Below, in pieces: positions 27,345-35,967 of a DNA stretch of 64,000 nucleotides; position 1 is the first letter of the stretch, and every line of letters starts with the position of its first letter. The stretch covers positions 620,001 through 684,000 of the forward strand of contig NZ_CP119520.1 in assembly GCF_029223865.1 (NCBI RefSeq). Direction: 5' to 3'. The notes under the pieces were generated by a model that saw only the letters and a program-made list of their open reading frames with translations, did not search any database and was not told where the DNA came from. The stretch is from Telluria mixta. GTDB taxonomy: Bacteria; Pseudomonadota; Gammaproteobacteria; Burkholderiales; Burkholderiaceae_D. The translations under genes were made by a program, and so were the position numbers.

Positions 27345-27350
27345 GCGTCA

Positions 27351-27377
27351 CGCGGGCCGGTGCAACGTCGGCCCGCG
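27351..27377. terminator. Inverted repeat between convergent S9 and acyltransferase genes
   Basis: CGCGGGCCG-N9-CGGCCCGCG, a perfect 9-bp GC stem in the 39-base gap between two convergent genes. There is no long U-run on either side, so it may be a weak bidirectional terminator. Confidence 0.5.
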
Positions 27378-27383
27378 GCACCT

Positions 27384-28559
27384 TCACATCAGGAGCTTGT
27401 CCTCGCCGGACGCGGCCGACGACGGAGACCGTTGCAGCGGATCCTCGAGTTCGGGCGTCACAACGCGCTTGGCCGGCGACGTCGCGACCGCGCCGGCCAG
27501 CGCCGTCACGCGGTCGATCGCCACACCGATCAGGTTCTTGTGCTTCTCGCACTGCAGCGCCAGGAATGCGGCGACGACGATCGGGACCGTGTACACGACG
27601 CCGATCAGCACCGGCCCGGCCGTGAATCCCGTGCCGAACATCACTGCCTTGACCAGATACATGAGCGGATAGTGGAACAGATAGAGGCCGAAGCTGATGT
27701 CGGAGCCAAACCGGATCGGCGCCGCGCATGCCTTAAGCAGGGCCTGGAACCGGTCGCCAATGACCGCGAAACCGTAGATGTTCAGCGCGACGATCGCGCC
27801 GATCAGATAGCTCTCCGGCCAGAAATCCACCTTCCACTTCGCGCCCGCGGCGATGCCGGGGAATGCTTGGGCGAGCACGTGCCCCAGGTCAAAGAACGAA
27901 AACGCGTACACGGCCGCGAACGAGCCGACCCAGCACGCCCAGCCAACCAGTGTCGAAGCACGATAGCGCGCCACGGCGAAATGGAGGCCCGAACCCATGA
28001 GCCAGATCGGAAACCCGACGAGGATCGCCGGCCCCGCGACGAGCGCCGCGCTTGCCACAGCCAGCACTTTCTTCCTGCCGGTCACGTACACGGCGGCGGC
28101 GAACAGGATGTAGTACCAGAATTCATACGACAGTGACCAGAACGGCCCGTTCGTGCCCGGGTAGATATTGGCCTGCCAGACCTGGTTCAGGAACAGCGCA
28201 TTGATGCCGATCGACGCCACCCATTTGAACAGGCTATACGGCTGCATCGGCGAATACGCGGTCAGCGAGATGGCCTGGCCGATGGTGTCCGCGACCAGCG
28301 TCAGCAGCAGCGCCGGCAGGCACACGGACCACAGCCGGATGAAGCGCGCGCGCAGGAACGCGGGTCCGTCGGGCTGCTTGGTGCCCGAGAACGTGATCAG
28401 CATCCCCGACAGCACGAAGAACACGAACACGGCCTCGCTCCCGAGGTCGCCCACGTAGGGCACGCGGAATTTCGTGAAGTTCTGTCCGTGCGCGATGTAG
28501 ACGGCCAGCGCTGCGAGCAGGCGCAGCAGGTTCAGGTAGGAGGACAGGGAAGATTTCAT
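27384..28559 (-). CDS. Acyltransferase family 3 membrane protein (first of two)
   Basis: This 391-residue polytopic protein has about ten membrane helices and the Acyltransferase_3 start NLLRLLAALAVYIAHGQNF, with the conserved Arg and His spaced as in O-acetyltransferases of the OafA/NodX family. It probably transfers an acyl group, often acetyl, to a surface polysaccharide or lipid at the inner membrane. It lies in tandem with a second family-3 gene at 28687, but the two proteins differ widely. No glycan genes adjoin, so the acceptor is unknown. Confidence 0.88.
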   Translation of the reverse strand: MKSSLSSYLNLLRLLAALAVYIAHGQNFTKFRVPYVGDLGSEAVFVFFVLSGMLITFSGTKQPDGPAFLRARFIRLWSVCLPALLLTLVADTIGQAISLTAYSPMQPYSLFKWVASIGINALFLNQVWQANIYPGTNGPFWSLSYEFWYYILFAAAVYVTGRKKVLAVASAALVAGPAILVGFPIWLMGSGLHFAVARYRASTLVGWACWVGSFAAVYAFSFFDLGHVLAQAFPGIAAGAKWKVDFWPESYLIGAIVALNIYGFAVIGDRFQALLKACAAPIRFGSDISFGLYLFHYPLMYLVKAVMFGTGFTAGPVLIGVVYTVPIVVAAFLALQCEKHKNLIGVAIDRVTALAGAVATSPAKRVVTPELEDPLQRSPSSAASGEDKLLM

Positions 28560-28686
28560 CGGCGGGTCGCGCGGCTAATTGTTATCGTTCAATACTAAGT
28601 GCACGTTAGCTTTACGGCTATACATTAATGAAGAGCTGTTGTATTGCCATCGGCCCCGGCGCGCGTCAGGCCGGGCTGCGTCACGG

Positions 28687-29814
28687 TCAGTCGACGAGGT
28701 CGGACGTGTCCAGCGCCGCCTGTCCGCCGGAGACCGCAGTGCCGGCGCGTGCGGCTGCCACGCCGTATCCCATCGCCGTGTTGCCGGGCCAGAGTTTGCC
28801 CAGCAGCGACCGGTACCATTTATTGCGCTGCTCGGTAAGCATGCCCAGCACCCAGACGCCCGCCAGCAACAGGCCCATGAACAGGGCCGGCGAGCGCACG
28901 TGCAGCCCGTTCCAGATCAGGACAGCGAGCGGCATGTGGAACACATAGAGCGAAAACGTGAAACCGGACAGATAGCGGATCACGCCCTTCCATTTGACGA
29001 AGAGGCGCAGGCCGAGCGACCCCGCCGCGAGGAAATTCAACGCGACGATCACGCCCAGCACGAAGTCACCGAGGAACTGGTTCGACCCCTGGGCATAATC
29101 GATCAGGCCGGGGGCGAACGGCCGCAGTGCTTCGCGCAGCCGGATGCCCACGCCGAACCAGATGAACGCCAGTCCGGCGCCCGACGACGCGAGGAACAGC
29201 CACAGCGCGCGGTGCGGCGGCAGCGCCGTCATCCGCCGGTGCAGCAGTACGCCGAGCAACCATACGGGCAGCAGCAACAGGATTTTCGGCCCCGCGATCG
29301 CCGCGGTACACACCAGCAGCAAAGGGCTCGGGCGATACATCCAGAGCGCGAACAGGACGTAGTACCAGACTTCGTAATCCAGCGACCAGACCGTCCCGAC
29401 ATACGGCATCGGCAAATCCATCCACGACTGGCCGAGGAACAGCAGGTTCACGCCGATGTCGAACAGGTCGGACCCGCGCGAGCTGCCGTACCCTATGATG
29501 TTGACGCCGACCGTCCAGGCAATCACGAGCGACAGCAGCGCCGCCGCCAGCAGGACGGGATAGATGCGCGCGATGCGGTGCAGCGCATAGCCGCGCAGGC
29601 CGAGTTCCGGCCGCGCCGCGTGCGAAATGACGAAGCCCGACAGCACGAAGAAGACGACGACGGCCGAATGGCCCGGCCACGGCAGCGGGCGCGCGGGAAA
29701 CATGAGGGGCCAGACGTGTGTCATTAAAACCATCAATGCGGCAACCAGCCGCACCAGGTCCAGGTACACCGACAGACCGGTTGCAATGGGTTTCGTGGCG
29801 GAGGGCGTGGACAT
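28687..29814 (-). CDS. Acyltransferase family 3 membrane protein (second of two)
   Basis: This protein of about 375 residues has the same fold: GLSVYLDLVRLVAALMVLMTH near the start (Arg and His of the family motif), VVFFVLSGFVISH, and the WSLDYEVWYYVLFALW segment also present in its neighbour. It sits 127 bases upstream of the other acyltransferase gene on the same strand. Start uncertain: ATG 29814 is used; an in-frame start at 29862 would add 16 hydrophobic residues. The substrate is unknown. Confidence 0.88.
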   Translation of the reverse strand: MSTPSATKPIATGLSVYLDLVRLVAALMVLMTHVWPLMFPARPLPWPGHSAVVVFFVLSGFVISHAARPELGLRGYALHRIARIYPVLLAAALLSLVIAWTVGVNIIGYGSSRGSDLFDIGVNLLFLGQSWMDLPMPYVGTVWSLDYEVWYYVLFALWMYRPSPLLLVCTAAIAGPKILLLLPVWLLGVLLHRRMTALPPHRALWLFLASSGAGLAFIWFGVGIRLREALRPFAPGLIDYAQGSNQFLGDFVLGVIVALNFLAAGSLGLRLFVKWKGVIRYLSGFTFSLYVFHMPLAVLIWNGLHVRSPALFMGLLLAGVWVLGMLTEQRNKWYRSLLGKLWPGNTAMGYGVAAARAGTAVSGGQAALDTSDLVD

Positions 29815-29879
29815 GGTCGTAGGGAATGTACTGAATAGCAAGAGTAGGTAACTTATTGGCAAAAGTCAATGTCTATATT

Positions 29880-31082
29880 TCAATTCGTCTTTGCCCCTGC
29901 CTGGAACCACGCCGCGATCTCTCCCCGTTCCGCCTCCGTCATGTTGGTCATGTTCGCCAGCGGCATCGCCTTGAGCTGCACGGCCTGCTGATAGATGCGG
30001 GGTGCGTTCTGCGCGATGCCGTGCGCGTCGTCCAGCATCACGCCGGCCGGCGCGCTCGCGAACCCGGGCTGCGTCGGGTGCGCCGCGTGGCACGACACGC
30101 AGCGCTCGCGCAGGATCGTCTCCACCCGCGCAAACGGCACCGTCCCCGCCGACACACTGGGCCGCGGCGGCGCCAGGACCACGGCGAGCCCCAGCAGCAG
30201 CGCCACGCCGATCGCCGGCCAGATCCACTCCACGCGGCCCTTGTGGCGCAGGTTGAAGAAGTGGCGGATGAAGACGCCGGCCGCCATGATCGTGCCCAGC
30301 ACGGCCCACGCCTGCGGGTGGCGGTAGGTCATCGCGAAGTGGTTGCTGATCATGATGAACAGCACCGGCAACGTGAAATAGTTATTGTGGACGCTGCGCT
30401 GCTTGCCGCGGATGCCGTAGACGGGATCGGGCCGTTGCCCCGCGCGCATCGCCTCCACCATCTTGCGCTGGCCCGGAATGATCACCATCGCGACGTTCGC
30501 GACCATGATCGTGCCGATCATCGCGCCCACGTGGATGTAAGCGGCGCGGCCGCTGAGGAAATGCGTCAGCACCCAGGCCGAGCCGACCAGCAGCGCGAAT
30601 ACCACGACGCCGAACGCGAGATCATGCTTGCCCAACTTCGAGCGGCACAGCAGGTCGTACACGATCCAGCCGACGACGAGGCTCCCGAGCCCGAGCCCGA
30701 TCGCCTGCCAGCTCGACAAATCGGCCACTGACCGGTCGACCATCATCGCCTGCGCATTCAGCCAGTACACGATGACGAGCAGCGCAAAGCCCGACAGCCA
30801 CGTCGAATACGCCTCCCATTTGAACCAGTGCAGCTCCGCCGGCAGCTCGGCCGGCGCGACGAGGTATTTCTGCGGATTGTAGAACCCGCCGCCGTGCACG
30901 GCCCACAGCTCGCCCGCCACGCCCTTCTTCGCAAGATCGGAACCGGTGGCCGGCGGACGCAGCGAATTGTCCAGCCAGACGAAGTAGAACGACGCACCGA
31001 TCCAGGCGATGCCGGTGATGACGTGCAGCCAGCGCACCAGCATGTTCATCCATTCAAGTACGTACGGGACCAGGTATTCCAT
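29880..31082 (-). CDS. puuD: PuuD-type urate hydroxylase with C-terminal cytochrome c domain
   Basis: This 400-residue inner-membrane protein has about eight helices (residues 1-310) and a C-terminal cytochrome c domain with CVSCH at 328-332 and several Met residues (MPLANMTNMT) as possible axial ligands. This matches PuuD, which oxidises urate to 5-hydroxyisourate and passes electrons to a cytochrome rather than to oxygen. GAGGAG lies five bases before the ATG at 31082; a GTG at 31088 is possible. It is divergent from a LysR gene; other purine catabolic genes are not in the window. Confidence 0.9.
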   Translation of the reverse strand: MEYLVPYVLEWMNMLVRWLHVITGIAWIGASFYFVWLDNSLRPPATGSDLAKKGVAGELWAVHGGGFYNPQKYLVAPAELPAELHWFKWEAYSTWLSGFALLVIVYWLNAQAMMVDRSVADLSSWQAIGLGLGSLVVGWIVYDLLCRSKLGKHDLAFGVVVFALLVGSAWVLTHFLSGRAAYIHVGAMIGTIMVANVAMVIIPGQRKMVEAMRAGQRPDPVYGIRGKQRSVHNNYFTLPVLFIMISNHFAMTYRHPQAWAVLGTIMAAGVFIRHFFNLRHKGRVEWIWPAIGVALLLGLAVVLAPPRPSVSAGTVPFARVETILRERCVSCHAAHPTQPGFASAPAGVMLDDAHGIAQNAPRIYQQAVQLKAMPLANMTNMTEAERGEIAAWFQAGAKTN

Positions 31083-31120
31083 CGGCACTCCTCAGCGTGA
31101 CCGGCAGGCGACACTACCGT

Positions 31121-31151
31121 CGATATATTTTCTAGAACATGAAAAATATCG
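31121..31151. promoter_or_regulatory. AT-rich dyad between puuD and LysR
   Basis: A near-perfect inverted repeat with arms CGATATATTTTC and GAAAAATATCG around an 8-base centre, within a very AT-rich gap. It lies about 40 bases upstream of puuD and 50 upstream of the LysR gene. It is a good candidate operator for that LysR protein. Confidence 0.5.
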
Positions 31152-31200
31152 TATATTTAAAATCAGACTACGTATATAACAATCATATAAAAACTTCCCC

Positions 31201-32139
31201 ATGTCCAGCCTGCCCCAGCACCTCGACCTGCACCTGATCCGCATCCTCTATCTGCTGCTCGTCGAGAAGAACGTCTCGCGCGTCGCCCTCAAGTTGAACC
31301 AGCCGCAACCGTCGATTTCGGCATCGCTGCGCAAGCTGCGCGAGCTGACGGGCGACCCGCTGCTCGTACGCGGCGCACGCGGCATGGTGCCGACGCAGCA
31401 CGGCGAAAGCCTGCTCAAGCCGGCCAAGCGCATCCTCGACGAGACGGAGAGCCTGTTCGTCCGCAAGACGCCGTTCGTGCCGGAACAGGCCGACCGCACG
31501 TTCCACATCGCCGCACCCGACTACCTCGACACGCAATTCCTGCCGGGCGTCGTCGCCTCGATCCGGCGCGGCGCGCCGAACAGCCGCGTGACGATCCACC
31601 ACCTGGGCCCGGGCACGGACTACCTGCGCATGCTGTCCGACGGCGAAATGGACCTCGTCATCGCCAACTGGGACGAGCCGCCGTCGCACCTGCACATCTC
31701 GAAACTGTTCGAAGACCCGATCATCTGCACGATGCGCGCCGACAGCGCCTACGCCAAGCGCACGGCGTCCGACGCGATGACGGTCGAGGACTACCTCACG
31801 CTGCCCCACATCGCACCGACGGCCATGCTGCCCGGCTACCACGGCGTGATCGACGCCTTCCTCGAGCGGCAAGGCATGCACCGCAAGGTGGCCGTGGAAT
31901 CGCCCTATTTCGGCCTGATCCCGTACATGCTCACGCAGACGGACCTCGTGCTGACGACGGGCCGCCAGTTCATCCGCTTCTACGAAAAGACGCTGCCGCT
32001 GAAAAACTTCACGGTGCCGATCAAGTTCCCGCCGATGCGCTTCTATCAACTATGGCACCAGCGCGTGCACCAGTCGCCCGAGCACAAGTGGCTGCGCGAC
32101 CAGGTGACGGCCGCGGCGAAGGTGGTCGTCAACCGGTAA
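31201..32139 (+). CDS. LysR family transcriptional regulator (puuD-linked)
   Basis: This 312-residue regulator has an N-terminal HTH (HLIRILYLLLVEKNVSRVALKLNQPQPSISASLRKLR, about 10-47) and a substrate-binding domain of the NodD/PcpR-like group. It is divergent from puuD with a clear dyad between them, so it probably responds to urate or a purine breakdown product. That effector is inferred from context. Its TAA is immediately followed by the complementary stop of the convergent small gene. Confidence 0.92.
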   Translation: MSSLPQHLDLHLIRILYLLLVEKNVSRVALKLNQPQPSISASLRKLRELTGDPLLVRGARGMVPTQHGESLLKPAKRILDETESLFVRKTPFVPEQADRTFHIAAPDYLDTQFLPGVVASIRRGAPNSRVTIHHLGPGTDYLRMLSDGEMDLVIANWDEPPSHLHISKLFEDPIICTMRADSAYAKRTASDAMTVEDYLTLPHIAPTAMLPGYHGVIDAFLERQGMHRKVAVESPYFGLIPYMLTQTDLVLTTGRQFIRFYEKTLPLKNFTVPIKFPPMRFYQLWHQRVHQSPEHKWLRDQVTAAAKVVVNR

Positions 32140-32565
32140 TTACTTTTGGGCTCCCTGCCCTTTTTGCGCCTGCATTTCCTGCAGTTTCTGCTGCATCTGC
32201 TCCGTCATCTGCTGGAAGTGCAGCGCCAGCCGGCGGCAGGCGTCCTGCTTCGCTTCGCACAGCACTTTCATCTCGACGAACGTGCCCTCGTCCGTCTTGC
32301 GGATCAGGCGCCGGACGACGGCCGGGTAGGCTTCATGCTTCTCCGGTACGAACGACCACACGGCCACTTCCGGTTTCTGGATGGTGTAGACGGTCCAGCC
32401 GCTCGGATGGGAAACCTTTGCGTCCGGATTCTTTTGCAATCCGGCCAGCGCATCGGCGACCTTCTTGTAGCCGAGGGGACGAGGCGTATCCTGTTTCAAC
32501 TGGGCATGGGCGGCGCCGGAAAAGACCAGTGCGGCGGCGAGGAGGGGAAGAGCAAGTCGTTTCAT
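32140..32565 (-). CDS. Small exported protein of unknown function
   Basis: This 141-residue protein starts MKRLALPLLAAALVFSGAAHA, a Sec signal peptide with probable cleavage after AHA. The mature part has two Cys residues (VLCEAKQDACRR) that could form a disulphide, and ends in a Met/Gln-rich coiled helix (HFQQMTEQMQQKLQEMQ). I do not recognise a named family. In-frame starts exist upstream to 32607, but 32565 gives the signal peptide. It is probably monocistronic. Confidence 0.75.
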   Translation of the reverse strand: MKRLALPLLAAALVFSGAAHAQLKQDTPRPLGYKKVADALAGLQKNPDAKVSHPSGWTVYTIQKPEVAVWSFVPEKHEAYPAVVRRLIRKTDEGTFVEMKVLCEAKQDACRRLALHFQQMTEQMQQKLQEMQAQKGQGAQK

Positions 32566-32663
32566 GGGGCAAGAATTAATTAGCATGTCGACATCGTGAC
32601 ATGCCAAGAGCGTCGCGGCAACGCCGATTCATGTAAAAATCACATGCGGCAAAAAATATTTGC

Positions 32664-32688
32664 GGAACGCATGAACCTTGGCGCGGTC
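32664..32688 (+). promoter_or_regulatory. Candidate autoregulated ECF promoter
   Basis: GGAAC (32664-32668) and GTC (32686-32688) with a 17-base spacer fit the usual ECF -35/-10 pattern. It lies just upstream of the GTG start of the sigma factor gene, as expected for autoregulation. This also argues that translation starts after 32695. Confidence 0.4.
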
Positions 32689-32725
32689 GGCGGGTATTCA
32701 CCGCAAAACAGCAGAGAGCGCATGC

Positions 32726-33295
32726 GTGGACGGAAAGATTGAAGGAGCGGCCGCGAACGAGGCTAGCCTGGTGGGTCGGATCGCGGCCGGGGACCGGCGC
32801 GCCTTCGAGATGCTGTACCGCGCCTATTTTCCGCGCCTGGCGCGCTTCCTGCAACGGATGACGCGCAGCGTGCCGCTGATCGAGGAAATCGTCAACGACA
32901 CCCTGCTCGTCGTCTGGCAGAAAGCCGCCACGTTCGACGGCAGTTGCAAGGTGTCGACCTGGGTGTTCGCGATCGCCTACCGCAAGGCCTGCAAGGCCCT
33001 GCACGCCCTCGACGAACCGCTGGACGCCCCGGCCGACGAGTGCGCGGCGGACGACGCCGGACGGCCCGACTGGCGCTTCGAGCAGCAGCGCCTCGCGCAC
33101 GCCGTCGACGCCGCCCTCGCCGCCTTGCCGCTGGCGCAACGGGCCGCGTTCCAGCTGACCTTCTATCACGACATGGGCTACGCAGAAATCGCAGAAATCA
33201 TGGAATGTCCCGTCAACACCGTCAAAACACGCCTGTTCCACGCGCGCCGCCGCCTGGCAACGCTGCTGGAAGACCAGCTGGAGGTCCGGCCATGA
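32726..33295 (+). CDS. ECF-type RNA polymerase sigma factor
   Basis: This protein of about 189 residues has sigma region 2 (AFEMLYRAYFPRLARFLQRM, EEIVNDTLLVVWQKAATFDG) and region 4 (LPLAQRAAFQLTFYHDMGYAEIAEIMECPVNTVKTRLFHARRRL). GTG 32726 is preferred because a candidate ECF promoter ends at 32688; a TTG at 32678 would add 16 residues. Its stop overlaps the next ATG (ATGA). It heads a four-gene unit with anti-sigma factor, subtilase and porin. The promoter targets beyond itself are unknown. Confidence 0.93.
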   Translation: MDGKIEGAAANEASLVGRIAAGDRRAFEMLYRAYFPRLARFLQRMTRSVPLIEEIVNDTLLVVWQKAATFDGSCKVSTWVFAIAYRKACKALHALDEPLDAPADECAADDAGRPDWRFEQQRLAHAVDAALAALPLAQRAAFQLTFYHDMGYAEIAEIMECPVNTVKTRLFHARRRLATLLEDQLEVRP

Positions 33296-33924
33296 ACCTG
33301 CACACCGACCACCTCGACGCGCAGGACGCCCTCCCCTGGCTCGCCAACGGCACCCTCGCGGGCGCCGAACTGGAACGCGTGCAGGCGCACGTGGCAACCT
33401 GCGCCCACTGCCGCGCCGACCTCGCCCTGCTGCGCACGGTGCATGCGGCCGGGCCGGGTCCTGACCTCGACTTTGATGCGGACCGCGCGCTTGCGCGCCT
33501 GATGCCGCAATTGGATGAGGCACCGGTGCAGGAACAACCGGGCCTGCTGCAACGCTGGCGCGACCGCGTCGCGGCGAACGACCGCACGTGGCTGCGCGCG
33601 GCCGTCGCCTTGCAATTCGGCGCGATCGCCGTGCTGGCCGCGCTGCTGGCCCGCCCGGGCGCGCAGCCGGACAGCTACCGCGCCCTCGGCGCCGCCGGCG
33701 CGAACGGCATGGCGAGAGTCGTCGTGACCTTCCGCCCCGACACGCCGGAAGCGGAACTGCGCCGCATCGTGCGCGCCAGCGGTGCGCGCATCGTCGGCGG
33801 GCCGACCGTCACGGATGCGTGGCTCGTCGGCGCGGACGGCGGGCTCGATCCGGTGCTGGCCCGGCTGCGCGCGGAACCGGCCGTGACGCTCGCCGAACCG
33901 CTGACGGTGGACAAACAACCGTGA
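33292..33924 (+). CDS. Zinc-finger anti-sigma factor with prodomain-like C-terminus
   Basis: This 210-residue protein has an N-terminal ZAS zinc site H33-x3-C37-x2-C40 (HVATCAHC), one membrane helix at about 102-121 and a periplasmic C-terminus at 140-205. The C-terminal part (RVVVTFRPDTPEAELRRIVRASGARIVGG, then DPVLARLRAEPAVTLAEP) has the beta-alpha-beta pattern of inhibitor-I9/subtilisin prodomains. It probably holds the ECF factor at the membrane. The prodomain-like end suggests recognition by the subtilase encoded next. Junctions are ATGA upstream and GTGA downstream. The domain call is by pattern only. Confidence 0.85.
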   Translation: MNLHTDHLDAQDALPWLANGTLAGAELERVQAHVATCAHCRADLALLRTVHAAGPGPDLDFDADRALARLMPQLDEAPVQEQPGLLQRWRDRVAANDRTWLRAAVALQFGAIAVLAALLARPGAQPDSYRALGAAGANGMARVVVTFRPDTPEAELRRIVRASGARIVGGPTVTDAWLVGADGGLDPVLARLRAEPAVTLAEPLTVDKQP

Positions 33925-35237
33925 ACACGAACCTGTTCGCCCGCCTCCTTGCCCTGTGTGCGGCGCTGATCGCGTTCGCATGCGTGGTCCCGCGCGCGAG
34001 CGCGGATGCGCAGGCGGCCACGCACCCCGTCTCGACGCCGGCACCCGCCGCACGGCAGGTGCTCGTGATGCTGCGCATGCCGTCGCCGCACTTCCGGCCC
34101 GACGGCGCCTACGGCGGCGGCTACACGGAAGACGGCACCCGCGCCGCGCGCCGCCGCGTCGCGCGCGACCTCGCCGCCACCTACGGCTTGCGCGTCGTCG
34201 ACGACTGGCCGATGCCCGCCATCGGCATCGACTGCTTCCTGATGGAGGACACGGGCACGGGCCCCGTCGACCGCCTGCTCGACACGCTTGCGCACGACCC
34301 GCGCGTCGCGTGGGCCCAGGCGATCCAGGACTACCACGGCCTGGCGCAAGGCGACCCGCTGCTGCCCGTGCAGCCGGCCGCGCACGCGTGGCAACTGGCG
34401 TCGCTGCACCGCGCCGGCACGGGGCGCGGCGTGACGGTGGCCGTCATCGACAGCGGCGTCGACGCGGCCCACCCCGACCTCGACGGCCAGATCAAGCTGC
34501 GCCGCAATTTCGTCGATGCGTATCCGGACGGCGCGGAAGCCCACGGTACGGCCGTCGCCGGCATCATCGCCGCGCGCGAAGGCAATGGCCTGGGCATCGC
34601 GGGCGTCGCGCCGGGCGCCAGGCTGCTGGCCCTGCGCGCGTGCTGGGAAACGGCCGGGCCGCCCGCCCGCTGCAACAGCTTCACGCTGGGTAAAGCGATC
34701 AATTTTGCGTTGATGAGCGATGCGCGCGTCATCAACATGAGCCTCGGCGGCCCGCGCGACCGCCTGCTGGAAGCCCTGCTCAACGCGGCCCTGGCGCGGG
34801 GCGTGACGCTCGTCGGCGCGGCCGATCCCGCGCAGCCCGACGGCGGTTTTCCCGCGTCGCATCCCGGTGTGATCGCGGTGGCGTCCGACACGCAGCGCGC
34901 GCCGCCGCCGGGATCGCTGCGCGCGCCGGGGACGGACGTGCCCACGTCGCTGCCGGGCGCGCGCTTCGGGCTGGTGTCCGGCTCGTCGTACGCGTCGGCC
35001 CACGTGGCGGGGCTGGCGGCGCTCGTGCTGGAACTGCGTCCCGCGACGACACCGGCCACGCTGCGGGCCGATCTCGACGGCGGCGCACGGGTACTGCCCG
35101 CCGCGCTGGCCTCGGGTACCGGACAAGCTGGTAGCATAGACGCCTGCGCGGCCGTTGCGCGCGCCGCCGGAGCCTGTTTCTGCCTATGCCCATCGACGAC
35201 CACGACCGCCAGCCTTCCCTCCCCGCGCCCGCGTTGA
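33921..35237 (+). CDS. S8 family serine peptidase (subtilase) with Asp at the oxyanion position
   Basis: This 438-residue exported peptidase starts at GTG 33921 and has a signal sequence (ARLLALCAALIAFACVVPRASA). A propeptide-like segment at about 45-140 precedes the S8 domain. The triad is D177 (AVIDSGVD), H208 (AHGTAVAGIIA) and S356 (GSSYASAHVAG). The residue aligning with the oxyanion-hole Asn is Asp302 (VGAADP), as in a few subtilases such as PC2. The C-terminus ends CFCLCPSTTTT. It may degrade misfolded envelope proteins or cleave the upstream anti-sigma factor. It overlaps the anti-sigma stop by GTGA. Confidence 0.9.
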   Translation: MNTNLFARLLALCAALIAFACVVPRASADAQAATHPVSTPAPAARQVLVMLRMPSPHFRPDGAYGGGYTEDGTRAARRRVARDLAATYGLRVVDDWPMPAIGIDCFLMEDTGTGPVDRLLDTLAHDPRVAWAQAIQDYHGLAQGDPLLPVQPAAHAWQLASLHRAGTGRGVTVAVIDSGVDAAHPDLDGQIKLRRNFVDAYPDGAEAHGTAVAGIIAAREGNGLGIAGVAPGARLLALRACWETAGPPARCNSFTLGKAINFALMSDARVINMSLGGPRDRLLEALLNAALARGVTLVGAADPAQPDGGFPASHPGVIAVASDTQRAPPPGSLRAPGTDVPTSLPGARFGLVSGSSYASAHVAGLAALVLELRPATTPATLRADLDGGARVLPAALASGTGQAGSIDACAAVARAAGACFCLCPSTTTTASLPSPRPR

Positions 35238-35896
35238 CGGGCGCGTTCGCATTTGTCGTTGCCGCTCTCCTTGCGGCGCCCTGCGCATTGGCACAGACGA
35301 GTGCCGACCTCTCCGTCGTGTCCGAATACACGGTGCGCGGCGTCTCGCTGGGCCGCAATCCCGCCGTGCAGCTGCGCGTGGACCACGACTTCGACGGCGG
35401 CTGGTACGCCGGCACCTTCGCGTCGCCCATCGACCTGTACGGCCGCGGCCAGGGCCTGCTGATCGTCTACGGCGGGCGCGCGCTGCCGCTGACGACGAGG
35501 CTGTCGTGGGATGCCGGCGTCACGCGCACGATCTATTTGCGCAACCACGAGGTCGACTATCACGAGTTCTATGCCGGCCTGACGTACGACCGCGTCAACG
35601 CTCGACTCTCGTATTCGCCCGCCTATTACGGCGGCGGACGCACCGTCTACCTCGACCTGAACGGCGGCATCCCGCTGGGCGAGCGCGTGGCGCTGGCCCT
35701 GCATGCCGGCCTGCTGCATCCGCTCGATACCGATTACCACTGGGGCGACGAGGACCGCGCCGACCTGCGCGCCACGCTCGCGTACGACACGGGCGACTGG
35801 CGCCTGCAGGCCGGCTGGCAAACCCTCGTGCACGGCGCCGGCAACGGCCTGCCGCGTGCCCGCGCCCTGTTCGCCGGCGCCAGCCTGCGTTTTTAA
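35186..35896 (+). CDS. TorF-like putative outer membrane porin
   Basis: This protein of about 236 residues has a signal segment (GAFAFVVAALLAAPCALA, cleavage near AQT) followed by alternating beta-strands ending in Phe (GASLRF), the pattern of small outer-membrane barrels of the TorF family (STADLSVVSEYTVRGVSLG-like opening). With ATG 35186 it overlaps the subtilase gene by 52 bases. A TTG at 35234 would instead give a TTGA junction, matching the ATGA and GTGA junctions upstream, but has no ribosome site and no charged n-region. Last gene of the sigma-factor unit. Confidence 0.8.
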   Translation: MPIDDHDRQPSLPAPALTGAFAFVVAALLAAPCALAQTSADLSVVSEYTVRGVSLGRNPAVQLRVDHDFDGGWYAGTFASPIDLYGRGQGLLIVYGGRALPLTTRLSWDAGVTRTIYLRNHEVDYHEFYAGLTYDRVNARLSYSPAYYGGGRTVYLDLNGGIPLGERVALALHAGLLHPLDTDYHWGDEDRADLRATLAYDTGDWRLQAGWQTLVHGAGNGLPRARALFAGASLRF

Positions 35897-35967
35897 ACGT
35901 GCGATTCGATTGAACCTTGGGCGTCGACGGAGGCATTAACGTCGTCCCCTTCCGATAAGGTGCAATC

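Noticed and set aside
27384..29814. The two acyltransferases considered as a recent tandem duplication.
   Set aside because: They share only family-level motifs and order; their sequences differ widely, so they are probably old paralogues or separate acquisitions.
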